From the NCBI RefSeq assembly GCF_003385495.1, contig NZ_QNUH01000014.1, forward strand, positions 1 through 64,000: a stretch of DNA of 64,000 nucleotides, read 5' to 3'. Source of the stretch: Chryseobacterium elymi (GTDB taxonomy: Bacteria; Bacteroidota; Bacteroidia; Flavobacteriales; Weeksellaceae). Shown here piece after piece: positions 51,768-60,430 of this stretch. Made by a program: the position numbers and the translations under genes. The notes beneath the pieces were generated by a model. That model was given only the letters and a program-made list of their open reading frames with translations. It ran no database searches and had not been told where the DNA came from. How positions within the stretch are numbered: position 1 is the stretch's first letter; each line of letters starts with the position of its first letter.

Positions 51768-52667
51768 ATGGCTAAATCTGTAGATGAGTTTAATAAGAAA
51801 AGGCTTCGGTCAAGCAATATTACAGTCGTAATAAGTATCGCATTAGTGTTATTTTTGTTAGGATTAATGGGGCTTATTTTAATCAATGCCCAAAAGTATT
51901 CCGACTATATTAAAGAGCAGCTGGTCGTGAATGCTTATTTTGATGAGAACTATGATGCGAAAGATTCTGTAAAGATTGCAAAACTAGAAGAAGAAACTTT
52001 TAAAAAGGTACAGACCTTAGCTCCTGTAAAAAAAGCAACCTATATCTCACGGGACATGGCGGCTCAAGAAGCCAAAAAAACAATGGGGATAGACAGCGAT
52101 GCACTTTTTGAGGAAAATATTTTCCCTTCGTCTATCGAAGTTGCGTTAAAGCCAGAATACGTAGATCCTGCAAAAATTGATGGGGCAATTAAAGTGATCA
52201 AAGCCGTTCCTGGTATTATAGATGTTAAGAACGACAGTACTTTGATGGTAGATGTTTATAACAACCTCAGCAGAATTCTGAAGTGGATCCTGGGATTCTC
52301 TATTCTGTTTCTTGTCCTGGCTGTAGTGCTGATTAACAACTCGATCAGACTCAAAATATTCTCCAAAAGATTTATCATTAAAACGATGCAGCTCGTTGGG
52401 GCAAAAAGAAGATTCATCCTTAAGCCGTTTATCATCGAAGCCATTATTTTAGGGGCTATCGGATCAGTGATTGGACTTCTGGCACTGGGAGGAGTTTGGT
52501 ATTATTTTACAAGCCAGATTGGTTCAGCTTTCGTACAGGATAACAACCAGTACTTCTGGCTGATTGTATTAGTGCTTGGTGTAGGGATTTTTATTTCTGT
52601 TTTAAGTACCATTTTCGCTACATGGAGATTCTTAAAATCAAACGTTGACGACTTATATTACTCTTAA
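51768..52667 (+). CDS. ftsX: cell division permease-like protein FtsX
   Basis: 299 residues. One N-terminal transmembrane helix, a periplasmic domain (about 55-165; ISRDMAAQEAKKTMGID), then three more helices, the FtsX layout. With the ATPase FtsE it controls cell-wall hydrolases at the septum by transmembrane signalling. FtsE is not next to it. It starts a run with DUF3098 (2 bp), uppP, a lipoprotein and truB, an arrangement commonly conserved in Bacteroidota. Confidence 0.94.
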   Translation: MAKSVDEFNKKRLRSSNITVVISIALVLFLLGLMGLILINAQKYSDYIKEQLVVNAYFDENYDAKDSVKIAKLEEETFKKVQTLAPVKKATYISRDMAAQEAKKTMGIDSDALFEENIFPSSIEVALKPEYVDPAKIDGAIKVIKAVPGIIDVKNDSTLMVDVYNNLSRILKWILGFSILFLVLAVVLINNSIRLKIFSKRFIIKTMQLVGAKRRFILKPFIIEAIILGAIGSVIGLLALGGVWYYFTSQIGSAFVQDNNQYFWLIVLVLGVGIFISVLSTIFATWRFLKSNVDDLYYS

Positions 52668-52669
52668 TA

Positions 52670-52966
52670 ATGAGCAAAAAAACAAATAAATTCGCCGCTT
52701 CAGAGTTTGGCAAGGAAACCGAAGTACAACAGGAAAATACCTTTTACTTCGGACAGCAGAACTTCAAGTGGATGCTGATAGGGCTGGCTTTCATCGTAGT
52801 AGGTTTCCTGCTGATGATGGGGCCGGATGCTAATACGGTAGACGGTAAATTTGATCCTAATTCATGGAATGACGGTATTTTTTCCATCCGCAGGATCAGA
52901 ATTGCGCCACTGTTTATAGTGATAGGCTTTGGAATAGAAGTTTATGCTATTTTAAAAAGAAAATAA
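52670..52966 (+). CDS. DUF3098 small membrane protein
   Basis: 98 residues with two hydrophobic helices (WMLIGLAFIVVGFLLMMG and IAPLFIVIGFGIEVYAIL) around a conserved polar loop with FDPNSWNDGIFSIRRIRIAP. This is the DUF3098 family, nearly always found between ftsX and uppP in Bacteroidota. Two bases separate it from ftsX, so it is translationally coupled and probably works in the same envelope or division process. Its molecular role is unknown. Confidence 0.9.
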   Translation: MSKKTNKFAASEFGKETEVQQENTFYFGQQNFKWMLIGLAFIVVGFLLMMGPDANTVDGKFDPNSWNDGIFSIRRIRIAPLFIVIGFGIEVYAILKRK

Positions 52967-53030
52967 AATCAATACATTCTTTATTTAGAGATTAAAGGGT
53001 TAAGGAATTTAGAAAGACTTTCTACATTTC

Positions 53031-53054
53031 AGAATCTTTTAATCTTTAAATTTT
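53031..53054 (+). repeat. 8-bp degenerate tandem units before uppP
   Basis: AGAATCTT, TTAATCTT, TAAATTTT in tandem; AGATTAAAG-like units in the opposite orientation lie at about 52989-53010. Like the array at 3625-3664, it ends just upstream of a start codon. Confidence 0.4.
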
Positions 53055-53069
53055 TTATATACACAAAAT

Positions 53070-53888
53070 ATGGATTTAATTAAAGCAATCATTATTGCTA
53101 TTATTGAAGGGCTTACAGAGTATCTTCCTATTTCTTCTACGGCACACATGGGATTTGCAGCGAACCTTTTGGGTCTGCAGGATGATGAATTTCTGAAAAT
53201 GTTTCAGGTATCCATTCAGTTCGGTGCTATTTTATCTGTTGTAGTAGCGTATTGGAAAAAGTTTTTTGATCTGAAAAATCTTCAGTTTTATTATAAACTT
53301 GCTTTTGCAGTAGTTCCGGCATTGGTTCTGGGGTATTTATTTGATGATAAAATTGAATCCGTCCTTGGAAACCAGATTGCCATTTCTTCAGTGCTCGTAT
53401 TGGGAGGTGTGGTCCTTCTTTTCGCAGACAAATGGTTCAAGAACCTTACAATTGATGATGAAAAAGGGATTACCATAAGAAAAGCAATCACAATAGGCTT
53501 CTGGCAGTGTCTTGCAATGATGCCGGGAACCAGCCGCAGTGCAGCTTCTATTATTGGAGGAATGTCACAGGGGCTGACCAGAAAGGCTGCTGCAGAATTT
53601 TCTTTCTTTCTGGCCGTTCCGACAATGCTGGCAGTAACGGTATATTCCGTTTTCCTGAAAACATGGGGGAAAGAAACCGCACACCCTCAGAAAGGATATG
53701 AAATGATCATGGCATCTCAGGATCACATTATGATCTTTGTGGTAGGAAATATTGTCGCATTTATTGTGGCGTTGATCGCCATTAAAGCATTCATCGGAGT
53801 ACTTAATAAATATGGTTTCAAACCTTGGGGCTGGTACCGTATTTTTGTAGGAATTGCTTTGTTGATTTATTTCTATTTCTTTAAATAA
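53070..53888 (+). CDS. uppP: undecaprenyl-diphosphatase
   Basis: 272 residues, about eight transmembrane helices. Both family motifs are present: EGLTEYLPISSTAHM near the N-terminus and MMPGTSRSAAS (PGxSRSxxT type) in the middle. It removes phosphate from undecaprenyl diphosphate on the periplasmic side, recycling the lipid carrier for peptidoglycan and other glycans; overproduction gives bacitracin resistance in other bacteria. It is in the ftsX-truB run, with a lipoprotein gene 4 bp downstream. Confidence 0.95.
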   Translation: MDLIKAIIIAIIEGLTEYLPISSTAHMGFAANLLGLQDDEFLKMFQVSIQFGAILSVVVAYWKKFFDLKNLQFYYKLAFAVVPALVLGYLFDDKIESVLGNQIAISSVLVLGGVVLLFADKWFKNLTIDDEKGITIRKAITIGFWQCLAMMPGTSRSAASIIGGMSQGLTRKAAAEFSFFLAVPTMLAVTVYSVFLKTWGKETAHPQKGYEMIMASQDHIMIFVVGNIVAFIVALIAIKAFIGVLNKYGFKPWGWYRIFVGIALLIYFYFFK

Positions 53889-53892
53889 GCCT

Positions 53893-54342
53893 ATGAAAAG
53901 TAATATTTTAAAAATATTGGCTTTTTCCGGCCTGATTGTGTCCTGTGCTCCGGCACATACGCTGTTTGTGAAAAATAATACAGGAGAAAGAATAGAATTT
54001 TTCGTTGAGCTGAAAGAAAAAAATCTTGCTGAAGATCTATTGATCTGTAAGGAGCTTGTCCCGGACGAAAAACTGGACCACAAACCTTTTATGGAATATT
54101 CCAAAGAAGGAAAATGTTACCGTCAGAAAATTACATCTGTTAGCAAAACCAGTTATAAATTTAATTTACCTGAAAATTATACAGTGAATATTGCCCCGAA
54201 TAATTCGGTATACCCTTTTCAGAATATATACTACTTCATAGGTGATAAAAAATGCTTTGTTAATGTAGAAAATGGACCTGATTGCAAACAGAAGGTCAAT
54301 AAGCTGCCAAGCTTAGTAAGTATTACCGAAATTTTAGAATAA
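53893..54342 (+). CDS. hypothetical lipoprotein between uppP and truB
   Basis: 149 residues. Signal with lipobox LAFSGLIVSC, then CAPAHTLFVKNNTGERIEFF. The body is mostly beta, with two further Cys pairs (ICKELV, GKCYRQK, KKCFVNVENGPDCK) that may form disulfides. I recognise no family. It starts 4 bp after uppP and its TAA overlaps the ATG of truB by one base, so all are translated from one mRNA. Location: probably the inner leaflet of the outer membrane. Function unknown. Confidence 0.8.
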   Translation: MKSNILKILAFSGLIVSCAPAHTLFVKNNTGERIEFFVELKEKNLAEDLLICKELVPDEKLDHKPFMEYSKEGKCYRQKITSVSKTSYKFNLPENYTVNIAPNNSVYPFQNIYYFIGDKKCFVNVENGPDCKQKVNKLPSLVSITEILE

Positions 54343-55040
54343 TGACAGCTGAAGAACTGCAATCAGGATATGTGTTTTTATTGGACAAACCTTTGGACTG
54401 GACCTCTTTCCAGGCTGTCAATAAAATGAAATATAAACTCAAAAGAGAATTTAATCTTCCCAAGAAATTTAAAATAGGCCACGCAGGAACCTTAGATCCG
54501 AGAGCAACCGGTCTGCTTATTGTCTGCTGCGGAAAATTTACAAAGAAAATTCCCGAAATTCAGGATGCTCCCAAAGAATACTGGACAGAAATCAAAATAG
54601 GAGTACAGACAGAATCCTATGATACGGAAAAACCAGAGATCCTTCATCAGAATATTGCCCACGTTACAGAACAGCAAGTCAAAGAAACTCTTGAAAAATT
54701 CGTTGGGGAAATAGAGCAGAAACCTCCGGTATACTCAGCCATAAAAATTGATGGACAGAGAGCTTATAATTTAGCTAGAGCAGGAGAAGAAGTTGAAATG
54801 AAATCCAGGAAAACGACAATCTTCTACATTAAAGATATTAACATTGAATTTCCTTTGGTCAGCTTTACGGTAGGATGTTCAAAAGGTACCTATATCAGAA
54901 GTCTGGCTCATGACATTGGGCAGGAGCTGGGAGTGGGGGCTTATCTTACACAGCTTAGGCGCACAAAAATCGGAGATTATGCGATTGAAAATGCGACTGC
55001 TGATTTTTTAGAAAACGAGTACAGATTTGAAAATTTATAA
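54342..55040 (+). CDS. truB: tRNA pseudouridine(55) synthase
   Basis: 232 residues. KPLDWTSFQAVNKMK at the start and the catalytic motif GHAGTLDPRATGLL with the nucleophilic Asp; KPPVYSAIKIDGQRAYNLAR and GTYIRSLAHDIG are also conserved. The C-terminal PUA domain of the E. coli enzyme is absent, as in short Bacteroidota TruBs. It makes pseudouridine 55 in the T loop of tRNA. ATG overlaps the previous stop (TAATG). Confidence 0.95.
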   Translation: MTAEELQSGYVFLLDKPLDWTSFQAVNKMKYKLKREFNLPKKFKIGHAGTLDPRATGLLIVCCGKFTKKIPEIQDAPKEYWTEIKIGVQTESYDTEKPEILHQNIAHVTEQQVKETLEKFVGEIEQKPPVYSAIKIDGQRAYNLARAGEEVEMKSRKTTIFYIKDINIEFPLVSFTVGCSKGTYIRSLAHDIGQELGVGAYLTQLRRTKIGDYAIENATADFLENEYRFENL

Positions 55041-55099
55041 TTAAATCGTATTTTTAACGATACTGGAAGTGAAAATTATAGAGGTTACGGAGAAGACTA

Positions 55100-55822
55100 A
55101 TGGAAAAAACGCGCATCAATAAATATTTATCAGAAGTTGGCTATTGTTCAAGAAGAGCCGCAGATAAACTTTTGGAGGAAGGAAGGATAACAATTAACGG
55201 AAAGGTCCCGGAAATGGGAACCAAAGTTTCTGATGAAGATCTTGTAGAAGTAGATGGAAAACCGATCCGTGAATCGCAGGATAAGCCTATCTACATCGCT
55301 TTTAACAAGCCTGTGGGGATTGTGTGCACTACAGATACCAAACGTGAAAAAAACAATATCGTTGACTATATCAATCACCCGAAAAGAATTTTCCCGATTG
55401 GAAGACTGGATAAGCCCAGTGAAGGCCTGATTCTTTTGACCAGCGACGGCGATATCGTAAACAAAATTCTAAGGGCAAGAAATAACCACGAAAAAGAATA
55501 TATTGTACGTCTTGACAAACCTATGTCACCCAAATTCCTTGATAAAATGAGGAATGGTGTTCCGATCCTGGATACCGTCACTAAAAAATGTGAAGTTGAA
55601 AGAATCGACGATATGACGTTCCGTATCATTCTTACTCAGGGACTGAACAGGCAAATCCGAAGAATGTGCGAATACCTCGGTTATGAAGTGAAAAAACTGA
55701 AGCGTATCCGTATTATGAACATCAAGCTGGATCTTCCTGTTGGAAAATGGCGTGACCTTACAGAAGAGGAACTGAGTTCGCTTAACAACCTCCTTTCTGA
55801 TTCTGTCAAAACAGTCGATTAA
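55100..55822 (+). CDS. rluF: 23S rRNA pseudouridine synthase, RluF-like (RsuA family)
   Basis: 240 residues. N-terminal S4 RNA-binding domain ([20 protein letters not shown]) and a catalytic domain with the Asp motif [25 protein letters not shown] and the [19 protein letters not shown] wording are closest to RluF (E. coli U2604), although RsuA/RluB/RluE share the fold; the exact uridine is inferred. It follows truB by 59 bp and is closed by a strong terminator. Confidence 0.88.
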   Translation: MEKTRINKYLSEVGYCSRRAADKLLEEGRITINGKVPEMGTKVSDEDLVEVDGKPIRESQDKPIYIAFNKPVGIVCTTDTKREKNNIVDYINHPKRIFPIGRLDKPSEGLILLTSDGDIVNKILRARNNHEKEYIVRLDKPMSPKFLDKMRNGVPILDTVTKKCEVERIDDMTFRIILTQGLNRQIRRMCEYLGYEVKKLKRIRIMNIKLDLPVGKWRDLTEEELSSLNNLLSDSVKTVD

Positions 55823-55846
55823 GATTGTATCATAAATAATATGATG

Positions 55847-55881
55847 GTAAGCAGGGATATTTCTCCTGCTTACTTTTTTTA
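55847..55881 (+). terminator. terminator after rluF
   Basis: GTAAGCAGG, 9-nt loop, CCTGCTTAC, then T-run. Confidence 0.85.
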
Positions 55882-55983
55882 TTCCTGTTTTCTGGTAAGG
55901 GAAATCAGAATTTCTGTCTCCAATTAATCTATCTGAATAAATATAATAGAAAAGATACTTTGAATGTTGTTTTTTAATAATAT

Positions 55984-55999
55984 TCACACATTGGTGTGA
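55984..55999. promoter_or_regulatory. candidate operator dyad upstream of the beta-propeller lipoprotein
   Basis: TCACAC-attg-GTGTGA, two perfect 6-bp arms, 64 bp before the start codon. No regulator can be assigned. Confidence 0.4.
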
Positions 56000-56063
56000 T
56001 ATTTTTAGTTTGTTAGTGAAAATATATTATATTTATAATAATAACTATTAAAACTAAAAAACC

Positions 56064-57284
56064 ATGAAATTTAAATTTAATCTACTTTCTCTTATTATTT
56101 TAATAACATTTTCTAATTGTCAGAATGATAACCATAATTCGGATCTTCCGCACGATTCTTCTTTTTACATTGACTATAGAAGCCTGAAAGGATTACCAGA
56201 TGGAATAGCTGTTATTGAGCTTGATCCTGAAGCCCCCAATTTTGGACATATTAGCAGCCAACTTGAATTAGGCATTGGTGTCCTGCCTCATCATCTTTAT
56301 TATAATCAGAGTGCAAACAAATTATTTACCACTGCCTTAGGAGGGAGTTATCTTTACCAGATAAAAACGGAAAAAGACAAAAACGGACAGCCAAAACTAG
56401 TTAATGCAACACCTATTGATACAGGTGAGAATACAGTAGGAGAAAATTTGTTTTTTACCAATGATGGAAGATATTTTATGACTTTCATGGGAGGGGCAGG
56501 AGGACCAAGAGATGGCAGTATAGGTGTTTTTAACGCAAATAACAACCAGCTTATCAAAACTATTAAAGCACCGATTCAAACCAATCCCAATCAATTTATT
56601 ATGTATCCGCATGGGATTTCTGTTAATGAGGAAAAAGGAATAATGATGGTCACCTCAACCATTCACCCGGATCTTACTACCGGAATGGGAAATACCTGTA
56701 CTTTATTAGATCTGAATACCTATGAATTAAAAGAGACCTATCTGGTAGCAGACTCACAAACGGATATGTCCAGTCCTGTCGAGGTTCTGTTGCTACGTGG
56801 AAAATTTCCGCAATATGCCCTTGCAACGACAATGCTGGGTGGCGATATCTGGATTGCTCCATACAATGCTGCAACCAAGAAGTATGATGCTTTTAGTAAA
56901 ATATTTGACGGAAGTACACAAGGATTAGGTTGGGCACTCGAAATGTACATCGATGATAACAGCAGGCTTTATGTAAGTTTTGCAGATCCCGGAAAAGTTT
57001 TGGTCTTTGATATAAGTAATCTTCCTCAACTAAAGCTTTTAAAAACCCTTACCGCGGATAAAGGAGCACATCACATGGTTTTCTTTAAAACCAAAAAAGG
57101 AAAAGAAGTTGTAGCAGTACAAAATAACCTGTTGGATATTCCTAACTTAAATTCCGGCACCATCAGTGTCATTGAAATTGAGACTGGGAAAACATTGGGT
57201 ACTGTCGATTTACGAACCAAATATGGAATACTACCTGAATCAATTGAAGGAACCAATGGTCCCAGCAGCTATATGCATCACTAA
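56064..57284 (+). CDS. YncE-like beta-propeller lipoprotein
   Basis: 406 residues. Lipoprotein signal MKFKFNLLSLIILITFSNC. The mature chain has seven-bladed-propeller style strands with YLYQIKT, DGSIGVFNANNNQLIKTI, HGISVNEEKGIMMVTS, CTLLDLNTYELKETY, VLVFDIS and SVIEIETGKTLGTVDL. Such folds bind ligands or act as lactonases or selenium-binding-type oxidases; HG and HH pairs (YPHGIS, GAHHMVF, MHH at the end, LPHH near residue 76) could hold a metal, as in the copper-dependent SBP56/methanethiol oxidase family, but this is only a hint. Solitary gene with a dyad operator candidate upstream and a terminator. Confidence 0.75.
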   Translation: MKFKFNLLSLIILITFSNCQNDNHNSDLPHDSSFYIDYRSLKGLPDGIAVIELDPEAPNFGHISSQLELGIGVLPHHLYYNQSANKLFTTALGGSYLYQIKTEKDKNGQPKLVNATPIDTGENTVGENLFFTNDGRYFMTFMGGAGGPRDGSIGVFNANNNQLIKTIKAPIQTNPNQFIMYPHGISVNEEKGIMMVTSTIHPDLTTGMGNTCTLLDLNTYELKETYLVADSQTDMSSPVEVLLLRGKFPQYALATTMLGGDIWIAPYNAATKKYDAFSKIFDGSTQGLGWALEMYIDDNSRLYVSFADPGKVLVFDISNLPQLKLLKTLTADKGAHHMVFFKTKKGKEVVAVQNNLLDIPNLNSGTISVIEIETGKTLGTVDLRTKYGILPESIEGTNGPSSYMHH

Positions 57285-57309
57285 AATTTAAAATAATGCG
57301 CCAGATTAG

Positions 57310-57350
57310 AAACTATCCAAAATAGCACATATTGTTTTGGGTAGTTTTTA
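57310..57350 (+). terminator. terminator of the beta-propeller gene
   Basis: AAACTATCCAAAA, 12-nt loop, TTTTGGGTAGTTT, then T-run. Confidence 0.75.
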
Positions 57351-57365
57351 TTATATAGTTTCCAG

Positions 57366-58637
57366 TTATTTTAAATATAATTTCATTCTTTCTTCATACT
57401 CAGGCTTTAATTTTAAAAGCTTCAGAATTTTCTTATCATCCGTGTAGGTAGTCCGGTAGAATATGATCTTATCAGCAGAATATTTGAAGTAGGGATGATC
57501 TTTCAGCCATTCTTCAGGAGCTTCTGTTAGAGTATATTTAGGAACATTTGAAACATCCAGCGGAGCAATAGAAATTAATTTTTGAACCAAATTTTTATCA
57601 ATATTATAGGTGTCTAAAATTTGTTGTTTATTGACAAAACCTCTCAGTTTTTTTCTAAATCCGATCATCGATCCCGCACTTTTTTCATCCAAACCAAATT
57701 CCAGCAATTGCTTGAAAGTGATCATATTTAAATCAATTTTTGAAAAATCAGTTTCCTGTTTTTGAGGGGTTGTATTTATATTGAGTTTAATATAAGGACT
57801 TAATTCCTGGAACTTTTCCGGAGAAATAACAACGCATTTCTTTATGTCTTCAAGAGATTTGAAGTCTCCTCTGAGATTTCTGTCCCGGTAATTGATAATT
57901 GTATTTGCCTGTTTTTCAGAAAACCCTAAACCTTTCCATCCATCCAGATCTAAAGTATTGGGATCAAATGAATGATACTGAATAGTAGATTTTATGGCGT
58001 ACTGATGACCTGATTTTCTGAAATTATCAGGTGCTTTTACCGGAAGCAGTATATAAGGCTCAAGTTTGCTGTAATTTTCTGAAGAGATGATAAAACATTC
58101 TCTGAATTTTTCTTTACTTACGAAACTTCCTCCCAAATAATTCCTGTATTTTAAGATAGCTTCCGCCTGCTTTTCACTGAAACCCATTTTCATCCATTCC
58201 GAAGCAGAAAGAGCATCCGGATTGAATTTTTTAGAAACGAAAATTTCTTTCTTGTCATTAGTTTTAAACTTTTCAAAGTGACGGTCTTTGCCGTTTTCAG
58301 GAAGCAGAATGAAAGATTCCAGTGCAGTGAATTTCTCTTCAGAAATTGCATAGCATTTTTTGAGCTGTTCTTTTGATGTAAATTCACCTCCTACAATTTT
58401 TTTATAATTAAGAATCGCAGAGACCTGCTTTTCAGAAAACCCTAAATGCGTCCATTGTTTTGCATCAAGGTTATTAGGATCAAAATCAGACAGGTTGAGA
58501 GTAACAGAGCTTTCAGTAATGAATTTTACCTCAGGGAAATCTTCTTTTTCCCGGCTGGTATACTTCTGAAAAGCCAGCAGGACGATCAGCAGCATTCCCA
58601 TGAATGCCAGTTTATGGTAATAGTTTTTTCTCATCAT
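57366..58637 (-). CDS. membrane-anchored protein with five ComEA-like helix-hairpin-helix repeats
   Basis: 423 residues. One N-terminal transmembrane helix (LAFMGMLLIVLLAFQKY), then repeats of about 75-90 residues: D-P-N-x-L-x-x-x-x-W-x-x-L-G-F-S-E-K-Q-x-x-x-I, followed by a GG-x-F hairpin and a KC-x-x-I-S-x-E-x-F segment. Three repeats are clear; a fourth has IDLNMITFKQLLEFGLDEK, and a fifth (APEEWLKDHPYFKYSADKI) is degenerate. HhH units of the ComEA type bind DNA in a sequence-independent way; here they would sit in the periplasm. It could help DNA uptake or just be a structural repeat. Start ATG 58637 or the adjacent ATG at 58634. Confidence 0.8.
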   Translation of the reverse strand: MMRKNYYHKLAFMGMLLIVLLAFQKYTSREKEDFPEVKFITESSVTLNLSDFDPNNLDAKQWTHLGFSEKQVSAILNYKKIVGGEFTSKEQLKKCYAISEEKFTALESFILLPENGKDRHFEKFKTNDKKEIFVSKKFNPDALSASEWMKMGFSEKQAEAILKYRNYLGGSFVSKEKFRECFIISSENYSKLEPYILLPVKAPDNFRKSGHQYAIKSTIQYHSFDPNTLDLDGWKGLGFSEKQANTIINYRDRNLRGDFKSLEDIKKCVVISPEKFQELSPYIKLNINTTPQKQETDFSKIDLNMITFKQLLEFGLDEKSAGSMIGFRKKLRGFVNKQQILDTYNIDKNLVQKLISIAPLDVSNVPKYTLTEAPEEWLKDHPYFKYSADKIIFYRTTYTDDKKILKLLKLKPEYEERMKLYLK

Positions 58638-58871
58638 AAAGTAAACTTATCAATAAAAACAAGCCGAAGCAATGATGAAAAGCAGAAACGGGCGTTTTAT
58701 CAAGTAAATTCAATACAATCACTTGATAAAATAAATTGAAATATATTGTATGCTAAATAATTTTAATGATTCTTAAAATCAATAGGTTACATTATTGTAG
58801 AAAGAACGGCAACAAGATGCCGAAAAGGTAACAGAATCTATTCTAAAATAGAAATTCTAAAAAAATTAAAA

Positions 58872-59216
58872 TTATTCGGAATCTCTGTCTGCCAGAGAAG
58901 CCTTCAGTTTCTGAAGCTCGGCTTTTATAAATTCAAGACGGTCAATGATAGTAACTGTTTCAGAAATTTTACTGTTGGTCGTCAAAGCAACCCTTGCTCC
59001 ATCCAGTGTATAGCCTTTTTCCTTTACCAGATGGTAGATCATCTGCAGGTTCTTGATATCTTCAGGAGTAAAATACCGGTTGCCTTTCTTGTTCTTTTTA
59101 GGCTTGATAATAGGAAATTCCTGCTCCCAATAACGTATTAATGAAGTATTTACATCGAAAGCTTTTGCAACCTCTCCAATGGAATAATACAGTTTGTCAG
59201 GTAAATTTATTTTCAT
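58872..59216 (-). CDS. MerR-family transcriptional regulator
   Basis: 114 residues from MKINLPDKLYYSIGEVAKAF. The winged HTH shows the MerR hallmark YYSIGEVAKAFDV...SLIRYWEQEF and NRYFTPEDIKNLQMIYHLVKEKGYTLDGA. A short coiled-coil tail (EFIKAELQKLKASL) replaces an effector domain, so it is a small MerR without a metal site. The frame runs up to an ATG at 59267, but the added residues (LKNFYLWLLGFV) are not family-like, so 59216 is chosen. A weak CGGCA/TGCCG hairpin follows at 58806-58830. Targets unknown. Confidence 0.88.
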   Translation of the reverse strand: MKINLPDKLYYSIGEVAKAFDVNTSLIRYWEQEFPIIKPKKNKKGNRYFTPEDIKNLQMIYHLVKEKGYTLDGARVALTTNSKISETVTIIDRLEFIKAELQKLKASLADRDSE

Positions 59217-59413
59217 TGTTACGAATCCTAAAAGCCAAAGATAAAAATTTTTTAACCTCGCATGCAAATTATACAGCTTCTATTCATGTATTCCAGACAA
59301 TATCAAAAATTTCCGGATAAAGAATTGATAAAAACCTGTCTTTTTATGAAGCTTGTTTTTTCTCTCTTTTTACAGTACTTTTATACAATAACTACGCCTG
59401 CATATTATCAGTA

Positions 59414-60295
59414 ATGAATTCTATCTCCGTTCTTCATATTGACCTTTTCCAGTCCGGCAGAAATACTTCCCATTTTTATTTCAATACCATGAAAGAACAC
59501 CTGGTGGTAGGACACCGGCATATTGAAAAGCCGCACCGGCATGATTTCTATGCTGCTGTTCTTTTTACCCGGGGACAAGGAGTTCATGAGATCGATTTTC
59601 AAAAATATGATGTCTCTGAGGGAAGCCTTTTTTTTCTTTCTCCCGGACAGATCCACAGCTGGGAGCTTTCAGAAGATATTGACGGATATATTTTCTTTTG
59701 TTCTCAGGAATTTTACGAAATGCATTATGTAAATCAGAAATTAAGAAACTTTCCGTTTTTCGGTTCCGTATCTTTTCCCAGGAAGCTGCAGCTGGATGCT
59801 GATGAGCTGATAAAAAACAAGATCTTATTTCAGGAGCTGGGAAGAGAGCATCAGTCCCAAAATCTTATGAAAGAAGGATTGATCCTTTCATTAATGTCTC
59901 ATATTTTCATTAATTCAGCCAGGCTGTTTTCAAAAGAAATTGACAGCTTTTCTTCTTCCGCGAGCCTTTCTTATTTTAAACATTATCAGGATTTTGAAAA
60001 CCTGATTGAGCAGCATTTTACAACTCAGAAATCTATATCTCATTACGCTTCGTTATTAGGAATTACCCCAAAACACCTGAACCGGATTGCACAGACCGTG
60101 GTTCAGAAAACAGCAACCGATGTTATCACTGAAAGAGTAGTGCTGGAAGCCAAAAGAATGCTGATGTACCTTGATGAAAGCCTTGTGGAAATTGCTTTCA
60201 GGCTTGGTTATGAAGAATATTCCTACTTTGTAAGAGTATTCCGGAAAAGTTCCGGAATGACTCCTACTCAGTTTATGAGAAAATACAAGGTTTAA
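59414..60295 (+). CDS. AraC-family transcriptional regulator with cupin sensor
   Basis: 293 residues. The cupin domain has HRHIEKPHRHDFYAAVLFTRG and DVSEGSLFFLSPGQIHSWELS, the pattern of a metal- or ligand-binding cupin (AraC_binding). The C-terminal domain has two HTHs, the second closed by LVEIAFRLGYEEYSYFVRVFRKSSGMTPTQ. Transcribed divergently from merR. It is not adjacent to an obvious target operon; the target and inducer cannot be told. It ends 55 bp before a 7-bp tandem array. Confidence 0.9.
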   Translation: MNSISVLHIDLFQSGRNTSHFYFNTMKEHLVVGHRHIEKPHRHDFYAAVLFTRGQGVHEIDFQKYDVSEGSLFFLSPGQIHSWELSEDIDGYIFFCSQEFYEMHYVNQKLRNFPFFGSVSFPRKLQLDADELIKNKILFQELGREHQSQNLMKEGLILSLMSHIFINSARLFSKEIDSFSSSASLSYFKHYQDFENLIEQHFTTQKSISHYASLLGITPKHLNRIAQTVVQKTATDVITERVVLEAKRMLMYLDESLVEIAFRLGYEEYSYFVRVFRKSSGMTPTQFMRKYKV

Positions 60296-60349
60296 AATTT
60301 AATATTTAAAGATAGAATAGGGAAGACTGAAGATAGATGTTTATCGAAG

Positions 60350-60426
60350 TCAAATCTCTCGTCTAGTGTCTGAAATCTGGCATCTGATATCTAAAATCTT
60401 GATTCTTGGTTCTTGTCTCTTGGTTC
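60350..60426 (+). repeat. 11-unit array of a degenerate 7-bp repeat TNNNNTC
   Basis: Eleven consecutive heptamers, each starting with T and ending with TC: TCAAATC, TCTCGTC, TAGTGTC, TGAAATC, TGGCATC, TGATATC, TAAAATC, TTGATTC, TTGGTTC, TTGTCTC, TTGGTTC. The array is in phase without a slip for 77 bp and fills the gap between the ends of convergent genes. The first half is A-rich inside the unit; the last four are TTG-types. Confidence 0.8.
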
Positions 60427-60430
60427 TCCT

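Noticed and set aside
53565..54104. 179-codon minus-strand frame across uppP and the lipoprotein
   Set aside because: Antisense to two well-supported genes; composition is that of a shadow frame.
55041..55099. ATCGT/ACGAT hairpin between truB and rluF as terminator
   Set aside because: The stem is 5 bp without a T-run, so read-through is more likely.
55526..55987. 153-codon minus-strand frame over the rluF end and terminator
   Set aside because: It runs through the rluF catalytic coding region and the terminator hairpin, and has no family features.
60350..60426. CRISPR-like array
   Set aside because: Units are 7 bp, degenerate and contiguous, with no spacers and no cas genes nearby.
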